A stretch of 64,000 bases of DNA from Bacillus sp. OV166 (GCF_900177675.1 NZ_FXWM01000002.1:521839-585838), one strand, 5' to 3'. Counted from the stretch's first letter, positions 17,848 through 27,078 are shown. Made by a program: numbers and translations. Notes: generated from the sequence alone by a model not told the origin.

Positions 17848-19482
17848 TTAAGCTGATGTCTCCATTCCATCTTTCTCTTTCGGAGCTGGCAGGAGCAATC
17901 TCGTCTGTTTCTGAACCAATGACCGCCCTTTTCCAGTCAAAGTTTTACCTATCGAGCCAATAAGCATGATGATACTTAGTATAAGCAATATCGTAAATAA
18001 ATCATGATAGGCACCCAATACCGCAGACTTTTTAGAATTTGCGACTAGTTCATAAGCAGCTTTACTTTTTGCCTCTGATAAGGATAAGTGGTTTCCCATG
18101 AAGGACCGAATTAATTTTGTCATTTCCCATTTAAACTCTGAACTATTTGGGTCCAATTGCCCTCTAATGTCTTCAAAGTTTTGCGCATTTTGTGTAGTTA
18201 TAAACCAGCCGATTACTGGTGAGATAACAGCACCAATAAAATTTCGAATGGAGTGCAGGGTTACTGACCTCATGGAAGCCTTATGAATATCACCAGCTAA
18301 TGCTGTTCCAAGAGCACCTGAAACGAGAGTCATACTGACTCCGCCACCAAGACATGCAACTTGAAAATACAAGGAATGTAAGGAAGTTTCTGGGCCAATC
18401 ACCCTCCACTTGATACTTACATATAGAACTACAAGTGATCCGATTATTCCAAGTACGCCGGCCCCTAATTTATCATAGAATAGGGTTTTGAATATGGCAG
18501 TAAACACAATTCCTACAAAGAACCAAAAGTAAAAGTGGCTAAGATATACAAATGGAAGGTTCATATTATTTCGTAAAAATCCGTTAATCCCCGCAATTGC
18601 AACAATAAGGGAGACATGCGATGCGACAGCCATGATGGTACCAGAAATAGGTTTTGTTGCCTTTAATGTTCGAAAGGGAACTAATGGAGTCTCCGCTTTT
18701 ACGTCCACATAAATAAACAAAATTAACAAAATGAGTCCTATAAGAAGAAATGGCCAAACATATAAAGAAGCAAATCCTTTATCTAATAAGTTACATAGTG
18801 GAAAAGCAAGGACTATCATTAATAGACTTAACAAAAATACTCCTGTTTTATCGACAGGACTATGGTCATGTCCATGCTCTTCATTTTTAGGTAAACCGAG
18901 AAAACCAATAATTAAGCAGCATAATGACGCGACTATGTTTAGAATATACAACCACCGCCATGCATCAGCTCTTAAGGAAATGGAACCGAATAAAGCTCCA
19001 ATGGCACTTGCCCCAAATAATCCTGTAATAACCATAAACAAAAAGGTATTTCGGATTGCATTTGGGAAGGATTTTAAGCTAACCGGCAGGATGGTTAAGA
19101 AAAGAACACCTGCACTCAAGCCTTGAATGATTCTCCCGACAATTAAAATGACCAATACAGGAGATAGGGCAGAAATGATGGAGCCACATAAAAAAATAAA
19201 AATAAGCATTAAGTAATTTCTTCTTAACCCGAATTTCCTCGAAAGTACTGGACCAAATGGCACACCTAGCGCAAATGCCAAATTCGATAATGTAGATGGG
19301 TATAGTAAGTGTTTCGAACTTAGTTCCAGCCCGTTCTGAATAACACCTTGGTTTAGGATGTATGACAGATTAGAAAAATACTGTGAACCGATAGCAAGTA
19401 TCGTTAAGATGGATATAATCAAGTATTGCGGGACAGCAACCTTTTCGGTTTTTGAAGCCGCAGTATAAACTTGTTGACTCAT
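17848..19482 (-). CDS. MFS multidrug transporter, DHA2 (EmrB/QacA) family
   Basis: 544 residues, about 14 membrane helices. Motif A-like GVPFGPVLSRKFGLRRNY sits after helix 2 and the helix-4 motif is VGRIIQGLSAGVLFL. It exports hydrophobic toxicants by proton antiport. The start was placed at ATG 19482 (MSQQVYTAAS), because an upstream in-frame ATG at 19500 overlaps the ribosome site AAAGGAGG itself. It is first in the operon, behind a promoter that overlaps a MarR-type operator, with the marR gene just upstream in the same direction. Confidence 0.9.
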   Translation of the reverse strand: MSQQVYTAASKTEKVAVPQYLIISILTILAIGSQYFSNLSYILNQGVIQNGLELSSKHLLYPSTLSNLAFALGVPFGPVLSRKFGLRRNYLMLIFIFLCGSIISALSPVLVILIVGRIIQGLSAGVLFLTILPVSLKSFPNAIRNTFLFMVITGLFGASAIGALFGSISLRADAWRWLYILNIVASLCCLIIGFLGLPKNEEHGHDHSPVDKTGVFLLSLLMIVLAFPLCNLLDKGFASLYVWPFLLIGLILLILFIYVDVKAETPLVPFRTLKATKPISGTIMAVASHVSLIVAIAGINGFLRNNMNLPFVYLSHFYFWFFVGIVFTAIFKTLFYDKLGAGVLGIIGSLVVLYVSIKWRVIGPETSLHSLYFQVACLGGGVSMTLVSGALGTALAGDIHKASMRSVTLHSIRNFIGAVISPVIGWFITTQNAQNFEDIRGQLDPNSSEFKWEMTKLIRSFMGNHLSLSEAKSKAAYELVANSKKSAVLGAYHDLFTILLILSIIMLIGSIGKTLTGKGRSLVQKQTRLLLPAPKEKDGMETSA

Positions 19483-19580
19483 CCATTTTCCTCCTTTCAT
19501 TAGTTGGAATATTTCTAATTTGATCAGTTAAAAAGAAGCAATTCTAAAATTTTCCTTATTAACATTTTCATCATTAATAT

Positions 19581-19629
19581 ATTGTATATTACAAGTTGTA
19601 TTATACAATATAATTTTTAAAAAAATCAA
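19581..19629 (-). promoter_or_regulatory. Efflux operon promoter with overlapping MarR-type operator
   Basis: A 14-1-14 inverted repeat covers 19581-19609: the left arm is ATTGTATATTACAA and the right arm its mirror with one mismatch. On the minus strand, TTGATT (19629-19624), an 18-base spacer and TATAAT (19605-19600) form a sigma-A promoter whose -10 lies inside the repeat. Binding of the adjacent MarR protein would block it. Confidence 0.8.
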
Positions 19630-19661
19630 TGTAAAATTTTATCATAAAGAGTTAGTAAAAC

Positions 19662-19690
19662 AAAAAAGATTATGACACATTGTCACAATC
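19662..19690 (-). terminator. Terminator of the marR gene
   Basis: On the minus strand, a stem GATT-TGACA / TGTCA-AATC with single mismatches is followed by TTTTTTG. It separates marR from the efflux promoter. Confidence 0.6.
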
Positions 19691-19742
19691 CTTTGTTATT
19701 ATGTATGTTCTTGTTTTTGGAATTAAATAAACCACAAAAAAA

Positions 19743-20219
19743 TCATCTTTTTCGTTCTTTAAAATCCTTATTTAATCGAATTAAATTATCTTCCAATTGT
19801 TTTATTTCCGCCTGCGACCAGTTTTGGAGTATCTCTGAATAAAAATTATAACGAGCTTTTTGAACAGTATTCAGGATTTCTTGTCCTTTATTCGTCATTT
19901 CTATAAGACTAATCCTTCCATTCTCAGGATTGGGAAAGCGCTTAATATATTCTTTGGATTCTAAAGTACCAACCTGTCTACTAGCTGTTGATATGCTTAA
20001 CATTAATTTATCAGCTATAACATTAATTGCTAGCGGCTCATTTTCATTAACTTCACTTAATATAAGATACTCTGAACGATCCAAGTCACCTAGTTTTGGA
20101 CTATAAGCTGTTATAAGCCTGACCAACAAAGCAATTTCATATTCAATAGATTGGAGTGAGTCTAAATTCAAAAAGTCCTTCCCCCTTAAAGCGAAAACCG
20201 TTTTACTTATTGTAAACAA
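19743..20219 (-). CDS. MarR-family transcriptional regulator
   Basis: 158 residues. The winged HTH includes ADKLMLSISTASRQVGTLESKEYIKR (recognition helix near residues 79-90) and the wing NPENGRISLIEMTNKGQEIL, whose Asp-Arg type tip is reduced to NGR. It is encoded upstream of, and in the same direction as, the efflux operon. The 14-bp inverted repeat at the efflux promoter is its probable target. Ligands of such regulators are small phenolics or quinones. ATG 20219 is the likely start; the ribosome site is weak. Confidence 0.85.
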   Translation of the reverse strand: MFTISKTVFALRGKDFLNLDSLQSIEYEIALLVRLITAYSPKLGDLDRSEYLILSEVNENEPLAINVIADKLMLSISTASRQVGTLESKEYIKRFPNPENGRISLIEMTNKGQEILNTVQKARYNFYSEILQNWSQAEIKQLEDNLIRLNKDFKERKR

Positions 20220-20474
20220 ATTAATTTTATAATAACAGCTATATCCTAGAAAAAATTTTATCGAAAAGTTTATTTTTATTACTTCATTATAGAATGAACC
20301 GCAACTCTTTTTAAAAGTCCCTCTATAAATAAAGTGGCTCCTGTGTAAACTAAGTCAACCTCACCAGACCTCTCGAACGTTTAAAAAATTCCCCACTAGT
20401 AGTTTTTTTATTTCCGCTGGTGTAAATGATTCCAGTGTATCTTCTGGGGCTTTAACTGGTTTAAAATTTTCATG

Positions 20475-21355
20475 GATACCCTTGAGAATTATCAGTACAT
20501 GATTCCTCAACATCTTAAGCCTTCACTGGGCAGCATTAAAATTGCAAAGCTCCATCCCTCACATTTTACAAGAATATTATTCTAAAAAACTTGCAAGTGG
20601 AAAATTTGATGGAGAAGGACTATCACCTACATCGGTGAAACATCACCACAGACTCATACACAAAGTTTTAAAGGACGCAGTTAAATGGCAGTTCTTAGTA
20701 AGGAATGTAGCTGAAGCCGTTACTCCACCAAAAGTTTAAAAAGTCGAAATGCAAACCTGGGATGATGAGCAGGTTTAGACCTTTTAGCATCTAAATCCTC
20801 TGTCTACTATTCTATCTTCTAACAGCTATATTTACTGGAATGCGGCGTGGTGAGGTTTTAGGGCTAGGGTGGCAGGATGTTGATTTTGATAATCTTGTGC
20901 TTTATGTACGTCAATCGTTGCAAGAAGTAAAAAAGATTGGACTGACATTTAAAAAACCAAAATCAGGCAAAAGTCGGTCTATTACAATTACCCCTACCCT
21001 AGCAAAGGAACTAAAAAAATTATACAAACAGCAATTAGAAAATAAGCTTTTTCTCGGTCAAGAATATCATGATTTAGATTTGGTATTTGCACAACAGAAT
21101 GGAAAACCAATTCAGCCCACTGAAATGGCAAGGGCGTATCGTAAGCTGGTTGAAATTAGTGGCTTGCCTTATATTAGATTTCACGATTTAAGACATACCC
21201 ATGCAACGTTAATGCTTCAACAAGGAGTTCATCCTAAAGTTGTGTCCGAACGTCTGGGTCATACAACAATTGGAATTACAATGGACACGTATACTCACGT
21301 GTTACCAAACATGTAAAAAGAAGCTGTCCATCAATTTGAACAACTCTTTAAATAA
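20475..21355 (+). pseudogene. Phage-type tyrosine integrase, several stops and a frameshift
   Basis: The core-binding domain is split: ENYQYMIPQHLKPSLGSIKI lies in one frame from about 20483, and LQEYYSKKLASGKFDGEGLS in another (20542-20739). After a TAA at 20737 and a TAG in DDEQV, the catalytic domain (20840-21316) is intact. It has Arg in TGMRRGEVLGLGW, HDLRHTHATLM, ERLGHTTIGITMDTYTHV with His and the Tyr nucleophile, then a TAA and the residual EAVHQFEQLFK. No N-terminal arm-type domain remains. All catalytic residues persist, so the decay is fairly recent. It ends about 110 bp from the right selC repeat and is the natural integrase of the island. Confidence 0.9.
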
Positions 21356-21467
21356 CCTATGTAGTGACCAAAGTGTGACCAAAGAAGAAATTTTCACTTG
21401 TTCGCGAACAATTTTAACCCTCTTCTAACTTCATTAAAAACCCCTCATAAATCCTTATATATCAATG

Positions 21468-21535
21468 GTTGGCGGGACTGCGTGGGAATCGAACCCACCA
21501 GACCTGGCACGCAGGTCTCAAGCAGTTTTGAAGTT
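21468..21535 (-). repeat. selC 3'-half fragment, candidate att site (right)
   Basis: Second copy of the tRNA-Sec 3' half (65 of 68 positions identical to 8087-8154), same orientation. The acceptor strand here is GCAGTCCC rather than GCGGTCCC. Beyond the anticodon loop the sequence does not form the 5' half of a tRNA, so this too is a fragment. The region 21536-21788 to its right holds no gene. Confidence 0.8.
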
Positions 21536-21788
21536 TGCTGGCACCTGTTTTTCTAGTATCTCGATGTACCCAGACATCTTGATAAATCAAGGTTTCTTTA
21601 TTCCCAGTGTTTTCTTGTGATTTGTAATTTTTAAAATTTGGGCACAAAGCATGGCACCACTTACTTTTCGTAACAACATAATGATAGGTTAACTCTAAAA
21701 AAAAGCCGTACAAAAAAACGCATCAGTGAAAAAAATCACCGTGCGGTAAGTAATGATTATAGTTGGAAGTTTTTCTGTCTTCGTATTC

Positions 21789-22616
21789 TTAACTGCATAA
21801 CTCTAAACTAGAATGTTGATCAAAATATTTGTTTGCTGATTGTAAGCATCGCCGCGCATGTTCTTCATAGCCAAATGCTTCAACACGCTTGATGTTTGGC
21901 AATTCTATCGAACATGGAATTTCTGGAATTCGATCTATAATACTTGCAACATCAATACCACCTTCTCCAACATATAGGCGTTCTTCCCGAAGAATTCGTG
22001 TCATTTCTTCCATTGAAGTAGGAATTTCCTTAACAGCATCGCAAAGATGGAGAAATCTGAACCATTCCCGTGGTACAGAATCCAGGTCCTCCACTTTATC
22101 ACCTGAACGATGAAAGTGGTGGATATCGATCATAAGACCAGCATTCTCCTGTTTTGCAGTTCGAAGAACGTCGTGGGCACCTGCAAGATTGTGGACGCTT
22201 GCGATTGGAACAAACTCTAATTCGACTGTAAGCCCGAATGGTTTTGCCAATTCACACAGTTCAGCAAATCGCTCGATACCATAGTTGTGATCGTCCGACC
22301 AGATGCTGCTGAGAACATGTTTTCCACCCAGTTCCGCAGCTGCTTCCATAGCAGAAAGATAATTTCTCAAATCCACGCCATCGTAAATCTTCGCTAGTTC
22401 AATATCAAGAAGCTTAACATCTGTCTCAGCAAGCGCCTTTTTCGTTTTCCTCATTAATTCCTTATTTTCAAGTGAAAAGTTTGGCTCTCCAGGTAGACTC
22501 ATATAAATAGGACGTAAGCTAACATAATCATATCCAACTCGACTAGCGATATAAATCATCTCAGGTGGCGGACAACCAAGTACTGTAAGATAGGCTAAAG
22601 AATATTGTTTTTTCAT
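21789..22616 (-). CDS. TIM-barrel sugar isomerase/epimerase (xylose isomerase-like fold)
   Basis: 275 residues of the AP-endonuclease-2 superfamily that includes IolE/IolI and hydroxypyruvate isomerases. Metal-site residues are visible: Glu in VELEFVP, Asp-His in MIDIHHFHRSGD, His in RFLHLCDA, and Glu near the end in PCSIELPNI. Enzymes of this fold isomerise or epimerise, or sometimes dehydrate or decarboxylate, small sugar acids. The gene is last in the LacI-controlled set, about 100 bp beyond a terminator that follows the acylating aldehyde dehydrogenase, so readthrough or its own promoter is needed. A shortened second copy of its N-terminus is at 33009-33155. Confidence 0.85.
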   Translation of the reverse strand: MKKQYSLAYLTVLGCPPPEMIYIASRVGYDYVSLRPIYMSLPGEPNFSLENKELMRKTKKALAETDVKLLDIELAKIYDGVDLRNYLSAMEAAAELGGKHVLSSIWSDDHNYGIERFAELCELAKPFGLTVELEFVPIASVHNLAGAHDVLRTAKQENAGLMIDIHHFHRSGDKVEDLDSVPREWFRFLHLCDAVKEIPTSMEEMTRILREERLYVGEGGIDVASIIDRIPEIPCSIELPNIKRVEAFGYEEHARRCLQSANKYFDQHSSLELCS

Positions 22617-22632
22617 CGTACCTCTCCCTTAT

Positions 22633-22679
22633 AAAAAAGACACAGAAGGCGATATTCTTATCCTTTTGTGTCTTTTTAT
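22633..22679. terminator. Terminator after the acylating aldehyde dehydrogenase gene
   Basis: Arms AAAAAAGACACAGAAGG and CCTTTTGTGTCTTTTT form a long stem with U-rich ends on both strands. Confidence 0.75.
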
Positions 22680-22718
22680 ATGAAAATAATAGTGATAACG
22701 TTTGCCAGTAGCTAGTTA

Positions 22719-24152
22719 TTATTTTTCTAATTCTGGATCGTAGAATTCGCCAAATAATTCTTCATCTGATGGTCTGTCTTCCGGAATTGGACTAGAAACC
22801 CAAGTTGTATTCATATAATGTTTTAGAGAAACATTTTCAGATGTAGCATTTCCGCCCCAAGTACCACAGCCCATTGAAGAGGTTTGGGGCATACCATTAG
22901 TAAATGAGCCCGCATTACCGATGGAATTAGGTTGACGAACCATGATCCGGCTAAATGAACCCCACTCACCTAAACGATTAATATGTTCGTCGTTAAATGA
23001 GTAGATCCCGCAAGAGTGACCAATCCCTCCGTTTTCAAATACACCTTCAGCCACTTTCAATGCATTTTCAAATTCGCCATCATATTTGTGAAGAGTTAGT
23101 AAAGTAGTTAATTTTTCATCTGCGAATACTTTACCTTTTCCTACACCATCACTGATTACCATGATGAATTTGCGGTCTTCCGGAATGCTAAAGCCAGCAG
23201 CTTCAGCAAGTTTTTGTGGAGAAATCGCAACCGTATCTGGTAAACGATGTCCTTCTTCATCCCAAATAACTACGCGAAGTTTTTCTCTTTCTTCATTGCT
23301 TGCTAAATATCCGCCTTCTGCTTGAAGCTGTTCTACCATTTGATCATAAATAGATTCATGGATGATTAAGTTACCATCTGCGGAACAACCGGAGCCAAAG
23401 TCTTTTGTTTTACTTAACATGGTATTGTGAGCTGCATCTTTTACATCCGCAGTTTCATCAATGATAACTGTCGCGTTACCTTTACCTACGCCATATGCAG
23501 GAGTGCCGGAACTATAAGCTGCACGAACCATATCTTGACCGCCTGTTGCCATAACTAAGTCAGCACGAGACATTAATTCGGTTGTTAGGGTTTTGCTTAC
23601 AGTTGGTAAGCATTGCAGAATATCCGCCGGCGCGCCTTCTCTTTGAAGAGCTTCTCTCATTAAACGAACTACTTCGTTCGAAGTACCTTTTGAACGTGGA
23701 TGTGGACTGAAGATCACAACATCACGAGCTTTAATCGCATAAATGGCTGTAACTACCGGTGTTAATTCCGGGTTGGTTGTTGGAATGAGTGAAGCAATAA
23801 TACCTGCTGGTTTCCCATATTTTTTGATACCTTTTTCAGGGATTTCTTCGATAACACCAACACTCTTTTCACGTAATGCATCTCTAAGTACCCCACGAAT
23901 TTTCATGCGTTTTCCGACACGATTAACAGGATCACCTAAGCCGCTTTCTTCAACGCCCATAACTGCAATACGTTCAAAAGTCTTTTTATTTGCAACAGCC
24001 CAAGCAACAGCTCGGATTAAGCGGTCTACTTGTTCCTGGCTGTAGCTTTTAATAACTTCGAAAGCTTTTTGAGCTCTTTCAAACGCTTCATCCAGTAGTT
24101 CTTCTTGTTCTGGTGTTATTTCTTTTGTTTTTTTAACAGCAGTAATTGACAA
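22719..24152 (-). CDS. CoA-acylating aldehyde dehydrogenase (EutE/SauS-like)
   Basis: 477 residues. It belongs to the acylating branch that makes acyl-CoA from aldehyde, NAD+ and CoA. PTTNPELTPVVTAIYAIKARD replaces the PWN motif of ordinary ALDHs, and AYGVGKGNATVIIDETAD is the cofactor loop of the EutE/AdhE type. The catalytic Cys256 sits in DFGSGCSADGN. Overall it resembles sulfoacetaldehyde dehydrogenase SauS, but neighbours do not include a sulfonate CoA ligase, so the substrate is open. A LacI-type operator lies 82 bp upstream of the start (24234-24245). A terminator follows. Confidence 0.85.
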   Translation of the reverse strand: MSITAVKKTKEITPEQEELLDEAFERAQKAFEVIKSYSQEQVDRLIRAVAWAVANKKTFERIAVMGVEESGLGDPVNRVGKRMKIRGVLRDALREKSVGVIEEIPEKGIKKYGKPAGIIASLIPTTNPELTPVVTAIYAIKARDVVIFSPHPRSKGTSNEVVRLMREALQREGAPADILQCLPTVSKTLTTELMSRADLVMATGGQDMVRAAYSSGTPAYGVGKGNATVIIDETADVKDAAHNTMLSKTKDFGSGCSADGNLIIHESIYDQMVEQLQAEGGYLASNEEREKLRVVIWDEEGHRLPDTVAISPQKLAEAAGFSIPEDRKFIMVISDGVGKGKVFADEKLTTLLTLHKYDGEFENALKVAEGVFENGGIGHSCGIYSFNDEHINRLGEWGSFSRIMVRQPNSIGNAGSFTNGMPQTSSMGCGTWGGNATSENVSLKHYMNTTWVSSPIPEDRPSDEELFGEFYDPELEK

Positions 24153-24233
24153 AATAATTACCTCCTAAAATTTTAAAATGAATTTTAAATATCCAAAAAG
24201 GATCTAGAAGAATTGTAGATACAAAGAGATTGG

Positions 24234-24245
24234 TAGATCGATCTA
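24234..24245. promoter_or_regulatory. LacI-type operator TAGATCGATCTA
   Basis: Perfect 12-bp palindrome in the 97-bp gap between the HMG-CoA-lyase-like and acylating aldehyde dehydrogenase genes, identical to the sites at 28136, 28177, 28319 and 31361. It suggests an internal promoter or a roadblock site. Confidence 0.8.
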
Positions 24246-24249
24246 ATTA

Positions 24250-25206
24250 TTATCCAAGCTTTAGTTGTGATTTTGGTGCCGCATGTAATTGTGAACATGG
24301 TCCAGCCTGCAGCATATAACTGCCACCATCATGGCCTATTATGTGCTTAACTTCCTTTGCAACATTAATGAGTGCTTCTAAATTAATACCAGTTTCAATC
24401 CCCATCTCAGACAATGTATGAACAAGGTCTTCAGTTGCAACATTTCCTGTTGCACCAGGAGCGTATGGACAGCCCCCTAAGCCTGTAATTGAACTATCAA
24501 AATTGATGATTCCCTGCTGCATTGCAGCAACTGCATTGGCAATCGCCATTCCTCTTGTGTTATGGAGGTGCATTGTAAAAGTTATATCCGGAAATTTATT
24601 TCGAAGATGACCAACAGTGTTGTAAACCTGTCTTGGATTCGTCATTCCGGTTGAATCGGCTAGAGAGATTTCTTCAATTCCATAACCAATGTATCGTTCA
24701 ATAATAGTGTCGAGCCGGTCGATTGGAACTTTTCCCTCAAAAGGGCAGCCGAAAGCAACTGAAATAGATCCTCCAACTTTGACATCATGTTTACTGGCTA
24801 ATTCAATAATTGGAGCAAAGCCATCCAGTGCCTCTTTCGTTAAGCAGTTAGCATTAGATAAGCTGTGTGAATCCGATGCAGATAACATCAGCTTCAACTT
24901 TTTAATTCCTGATTCAATTGCTCGCTCTGCCCCCCGAACATTAGGAACTAGAGCCCGAAATTTAATTCCGGTCAACTCTTGTGAATGTCTTACTACTTCT
25001 TCTGCATCCTTTAACTGCGGGATCGCCTTTGGATGAACAAAAGAAGTGATTTCCATCGATTGGATTCCTGTTGTTGCTAATTTTTTAATAATTGCAATCT
25101 TATTCTCGGTTTGAATCCATTCATTTTCAGCTTGAAAGCCATCTCGTGGTGCCACTTCACAAACAATCACTTTTGAAGGCAGCTTCAGGTCAGTTGAAAA
25201 ACTCAT
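24250..25206 (-). CDS. HMG-CoA lyase-like enzyme (HMGL/DRE-TIM family)
   Basis: 318 residues, full length for hydroxymethylglutaryl-CoA lyase. All catalytic residues are present: Arg21-Asp22 in VAPRDGFQ, His213 and His215 in TMHLHNTRG (metal ligands), and Cys246 in the signature GLGGCPYAPGATGNVATED. Such enzymes cleave 3-hydroxy-3-substituted acyl-CoAs into acetyl-CoA (or another acyl-CoA) and a keto acid. Here it is placed between a ThDP enzyme and an acylating aldehyde dehydrogenase, not beside leucine degradation genes, so its substrate may be a branched sugar-acid-derived CoA ester. It is 105 bp downstream of the ThDP enzyme gene. Confidence 0.85.
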   Translation of the reverse strand: MSFSTDLKLPSKVIVCEVAPRDGFQAENEWIQTENKIAIIKKLATTGIQSMEITSFVHPKAIPQLKDAEEVVRHSQELTGIKFRALVPNVRGAERAIESGIKKLKLMLSASDSHSLSNANCLTKEALDGFAPIIELASKHDVKVGGSISVAFGCPFEGKVPIDRLDTIIERYIGYGIEEISLADSTGMTNPRQVYNTVGHLRNKFPDITFTMHLHNTRGMAIANAVAAMQQGIINFDSSITGLGGCPYAPGATGNVATEDLVHTLSEMGIETGINLEALINVAKEVKHIIGHDGGSYMLQAGPCSQLHAAPKSQLKLG

Positions 25207-25311
25207 CTTATCACTTCCATTTTAGAATCACATATAAAACCAAGTTTTCTATTAATCTATTTCACTTCTCTCTTTATAGAGAACAGCAATATTGGAATGA
25301 TTATTCCATGG

Positions 25312-27078
25312 TCACACAGTAACGTGGTGTACTTTCTTACCTGGCGAATAGATATCCATGATATTCCAATGCCCATCTGTTGGTACAGGATTATTCAGCA
25401 TTGCAACATCAATAACGACTGGCTTATTAGCCTTGATGGCTCTTTCTAAAGCCGGCTTAAATTCTTCAGCAGCTTGAATTTTAATTCCTTCAATTCCATA
25501 TGCTCTTGCAATGGCTGCAAAGTCTGGTGAGTATGGCTGATCATCTTTTGTAAACACTGTCCCTAAAGTAGTTCCGAAATGAGCCTTTTGCAGGCCTGCA
25601 ATTGTTCCAAACGCGAAGTTATTCATAATTACCCATACAACCGGGATATCTTCCTCAAACGCTGTGGCAAGCAATGCTGGATTTTGACCAAATCCTCCAT
25701 CACCAACTAAAGAAACAACAACTTTGTCAGGAGCAGCAATTTTTGCCCCTAAGGCTGCTGGTGCCCCAAATCCCATGGTACAGAAGCCACCAGGTGTAAG
25801 AATCGAGCCAGCTTCATAAATTGGGAATTGCTGTCCGACACCGTTTTTATTCCAGCCAACGTCAGTCGTAATAATTGCATCCTTTGGAAGCACCTCACGT
25901 ACCTCTTCCAAGATTCGTTGAGGCATCATTGGGAAGCAATTTTCGTGAATAAATTGTTGATTGTTCTCCTTGAACTCTTTTCGATAAGCTTCAATCTCTG
26001 CTTTTAGAGATTCCAGGTATACCGGCTGCAACCCATGTGGATACATTTCTTTAGCAACACGATTTAATACAGCCAATGCTTTTTTTAAATCCGCAACAAC
26101 ACCGATATCAACAGGGTAGTTTCTACCAATCTCAGTTGGATCGATATCAATTTGAATAAGTTTTGTTGGCGGGAAATTGAACGTATATTCTGGTTCCCAA
26201 GAACTGCTGTCTGCTTCGCCAAACCGAGTTCCTAATGCTAAAATATAATCAGCTTCTTTGCATTTATTATTGATGAATTTTGTTCCCCAGAAGCCGGTCA
26301 TACCTAATGTTAATGGATGGTCATCTGAAACAGCACCTTTTCCCATTAAAGAATGAGCGACTGGGATATTTAAGTGATCAACAAGCTCTCTTAACTCTTC
26401 GGAGGCGTCTGCAAGCATGATCCCGCCGCCAACATAGAACACAGGATTTTTTGCAGCTGCTAATGTTTGAATAATTTTCTTAGCTGTTTCATCGTCAATT
26501 GAAGGCTTGTGCAACGCTTTTGTATTATGCTTTACTTTTTCAAACCAAGAAGTTTCGAGTTCTTTTGAAAAAATATCCATTGGAACAGATACTAACACTG
26601 GACCAGGATTTCCGCTTTCCGATAATTGAAATGCTTTTTCTAAGATTTCAGGGAATAAATGTGGACTATCCACACGCCATGCACGCTTTACAAATGGACG
26701 ATAAATCTCATATTGCGTTGCATCAGCATGTAAGTTTATCTCTTGGTGTGGATGTTTTCCGTAATAATGGGTTGGTATATCCCCGGCAATAACAACCATT
26801 GGGATGGAATCCAAAGCAGCATTAGCCACCCCTGTTGATGCATTAGTTAGACCCGGACCTACGTGACTTAAAACAACAGCTGCTTGTTTTTTTACTCGTG
26901 CATATCCATCTGCCATATGGGCGGAAATTTGCTCGTGTCTTACATTTACAAATTTAATGGAGCTCGTTTCCAATGCTGATAAGACAGCAATGTTGGTATG
27001 TCCACATAGTCCAAAGATGTGTTCGATTCCTCTATCTTCGAGGTACTTTACTAATTGGCGAGAAATAAGTTCTTTCAT
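25312..27078 (-). CDS. ThDP-dependent enzyme of the acetolactate synthase/decarboxylase superfamily
   Basis: 588 residues with the three domains of the family: the Pyr domain with catalytic Glu49 in VRHEQISAHMADGYAR; a central TPP_enzyme_M domain (GGGIMLADASEELRELVDH); and the PP domain with the metal site VGDGGFGQNPALLATAFEED followed by MNNFAFG. The mid-sequence GKGAVSDDHPLTLGMTGFWG is as in AHAS-like enzymes. It would decarboxylate a 2-oxo acid to an aldehyde or perform carboligation. The loop AHFGTTLGTVF does not match sulfoacetaldehyde acetyltransferase, oxalyl-CoA decarboxylase or IolD that I know. The start overlaps the stop of the upstream ADH (TAATG), so they are coupled. Confidence 0.85.
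   Translation of the reverse strand: MKELISRQLVKYLEDRGIEHIFGLCGHTNIAVLSALETSSIKFVNVRHEQISAHMADGYARVKKQAAVVLSHVGPGLTNASTGVANAALDSIPMVVIAGDIPTHYYGKHPHQEINLHADATQYEIYRPFVKRAWRVDSPHLFPEILEKAFQLSESGNPGPVLVSVPMDIFSKELETSWFEKVKHNTKALHKPSIDDETAKKIIQTLAAAKNPVFYVGGGIMLADASEELRELVDHLNIPVAHSLMGKGAVSDDHPLTLGMTGFWGTKFINNKCKEADYILALGTRFGEADSSSWEPEYTFNFPPTKLIQIDIDPTEIGRNYPVDIGVVADLKKALAVLNRVAKEMYPHGLQPVYLESLKAEIEAYRKEFKENNQQFIHENCFPMMPQRILEEVREVLPKDAIITTDVGWNKNGVGQQFPIYEAGSILTPGGFCTMGFGAPAALGAKIAAPDKVVVSLVGDGGFGQNPALLATAFEEDIPVVWVIMNNFAFGTIAGLQKAHFGTTLGTVFTKDDQPYSPDFAAIARAYGIEGIKIQAAEEFKPALERAIKANKPVVIDVAMLNNPVPTDGHWNIMDIYSPGKKVHHVTV

Larger units (their letters stand above)
8087..21535. mobile_element. Putative decayed integrative island at selC
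   Basis: The segment is bounded by two direct 68-bp repeats that agree at 65 positions. Both are the 3' half of a tRNA-Sec gene, a classic integrase target. A tyrosine integrase remnant ends about 110 bp from the right copy. Inside lie cargo operons (dehydrogenases, efflux) and many broken genes. The three mismatches between the repeats and the broken integrase point to an old insertion that can no longer move, or to ends left by two related elements. The complete selC gene is not in the window; with minus-strand orientation it should lie beyond the right end of the last element. Confidence 0.65.

Noticed and set aside
21462..21713. 83-codon minus-strand gene
   Set aside because: It lies over the selC fragment and shows tRNA-derived sequence rather than a protein family.
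22719..24152. Naming the acylating aldehyde dehydrogenase sauS and the locus a sulfoacetate operon
   Set aside because: No SauT-type CoA ligase is present, and the HMGL-like and ThDP enzymes do not belong to that pathway.
25312..27078. Sulfoacetaldehyde acetyltransferase (Xsc) or IolD
   Set aside because: Active-site surroundings after the GDG motif do not resemble those families; only the superfamily is safe.
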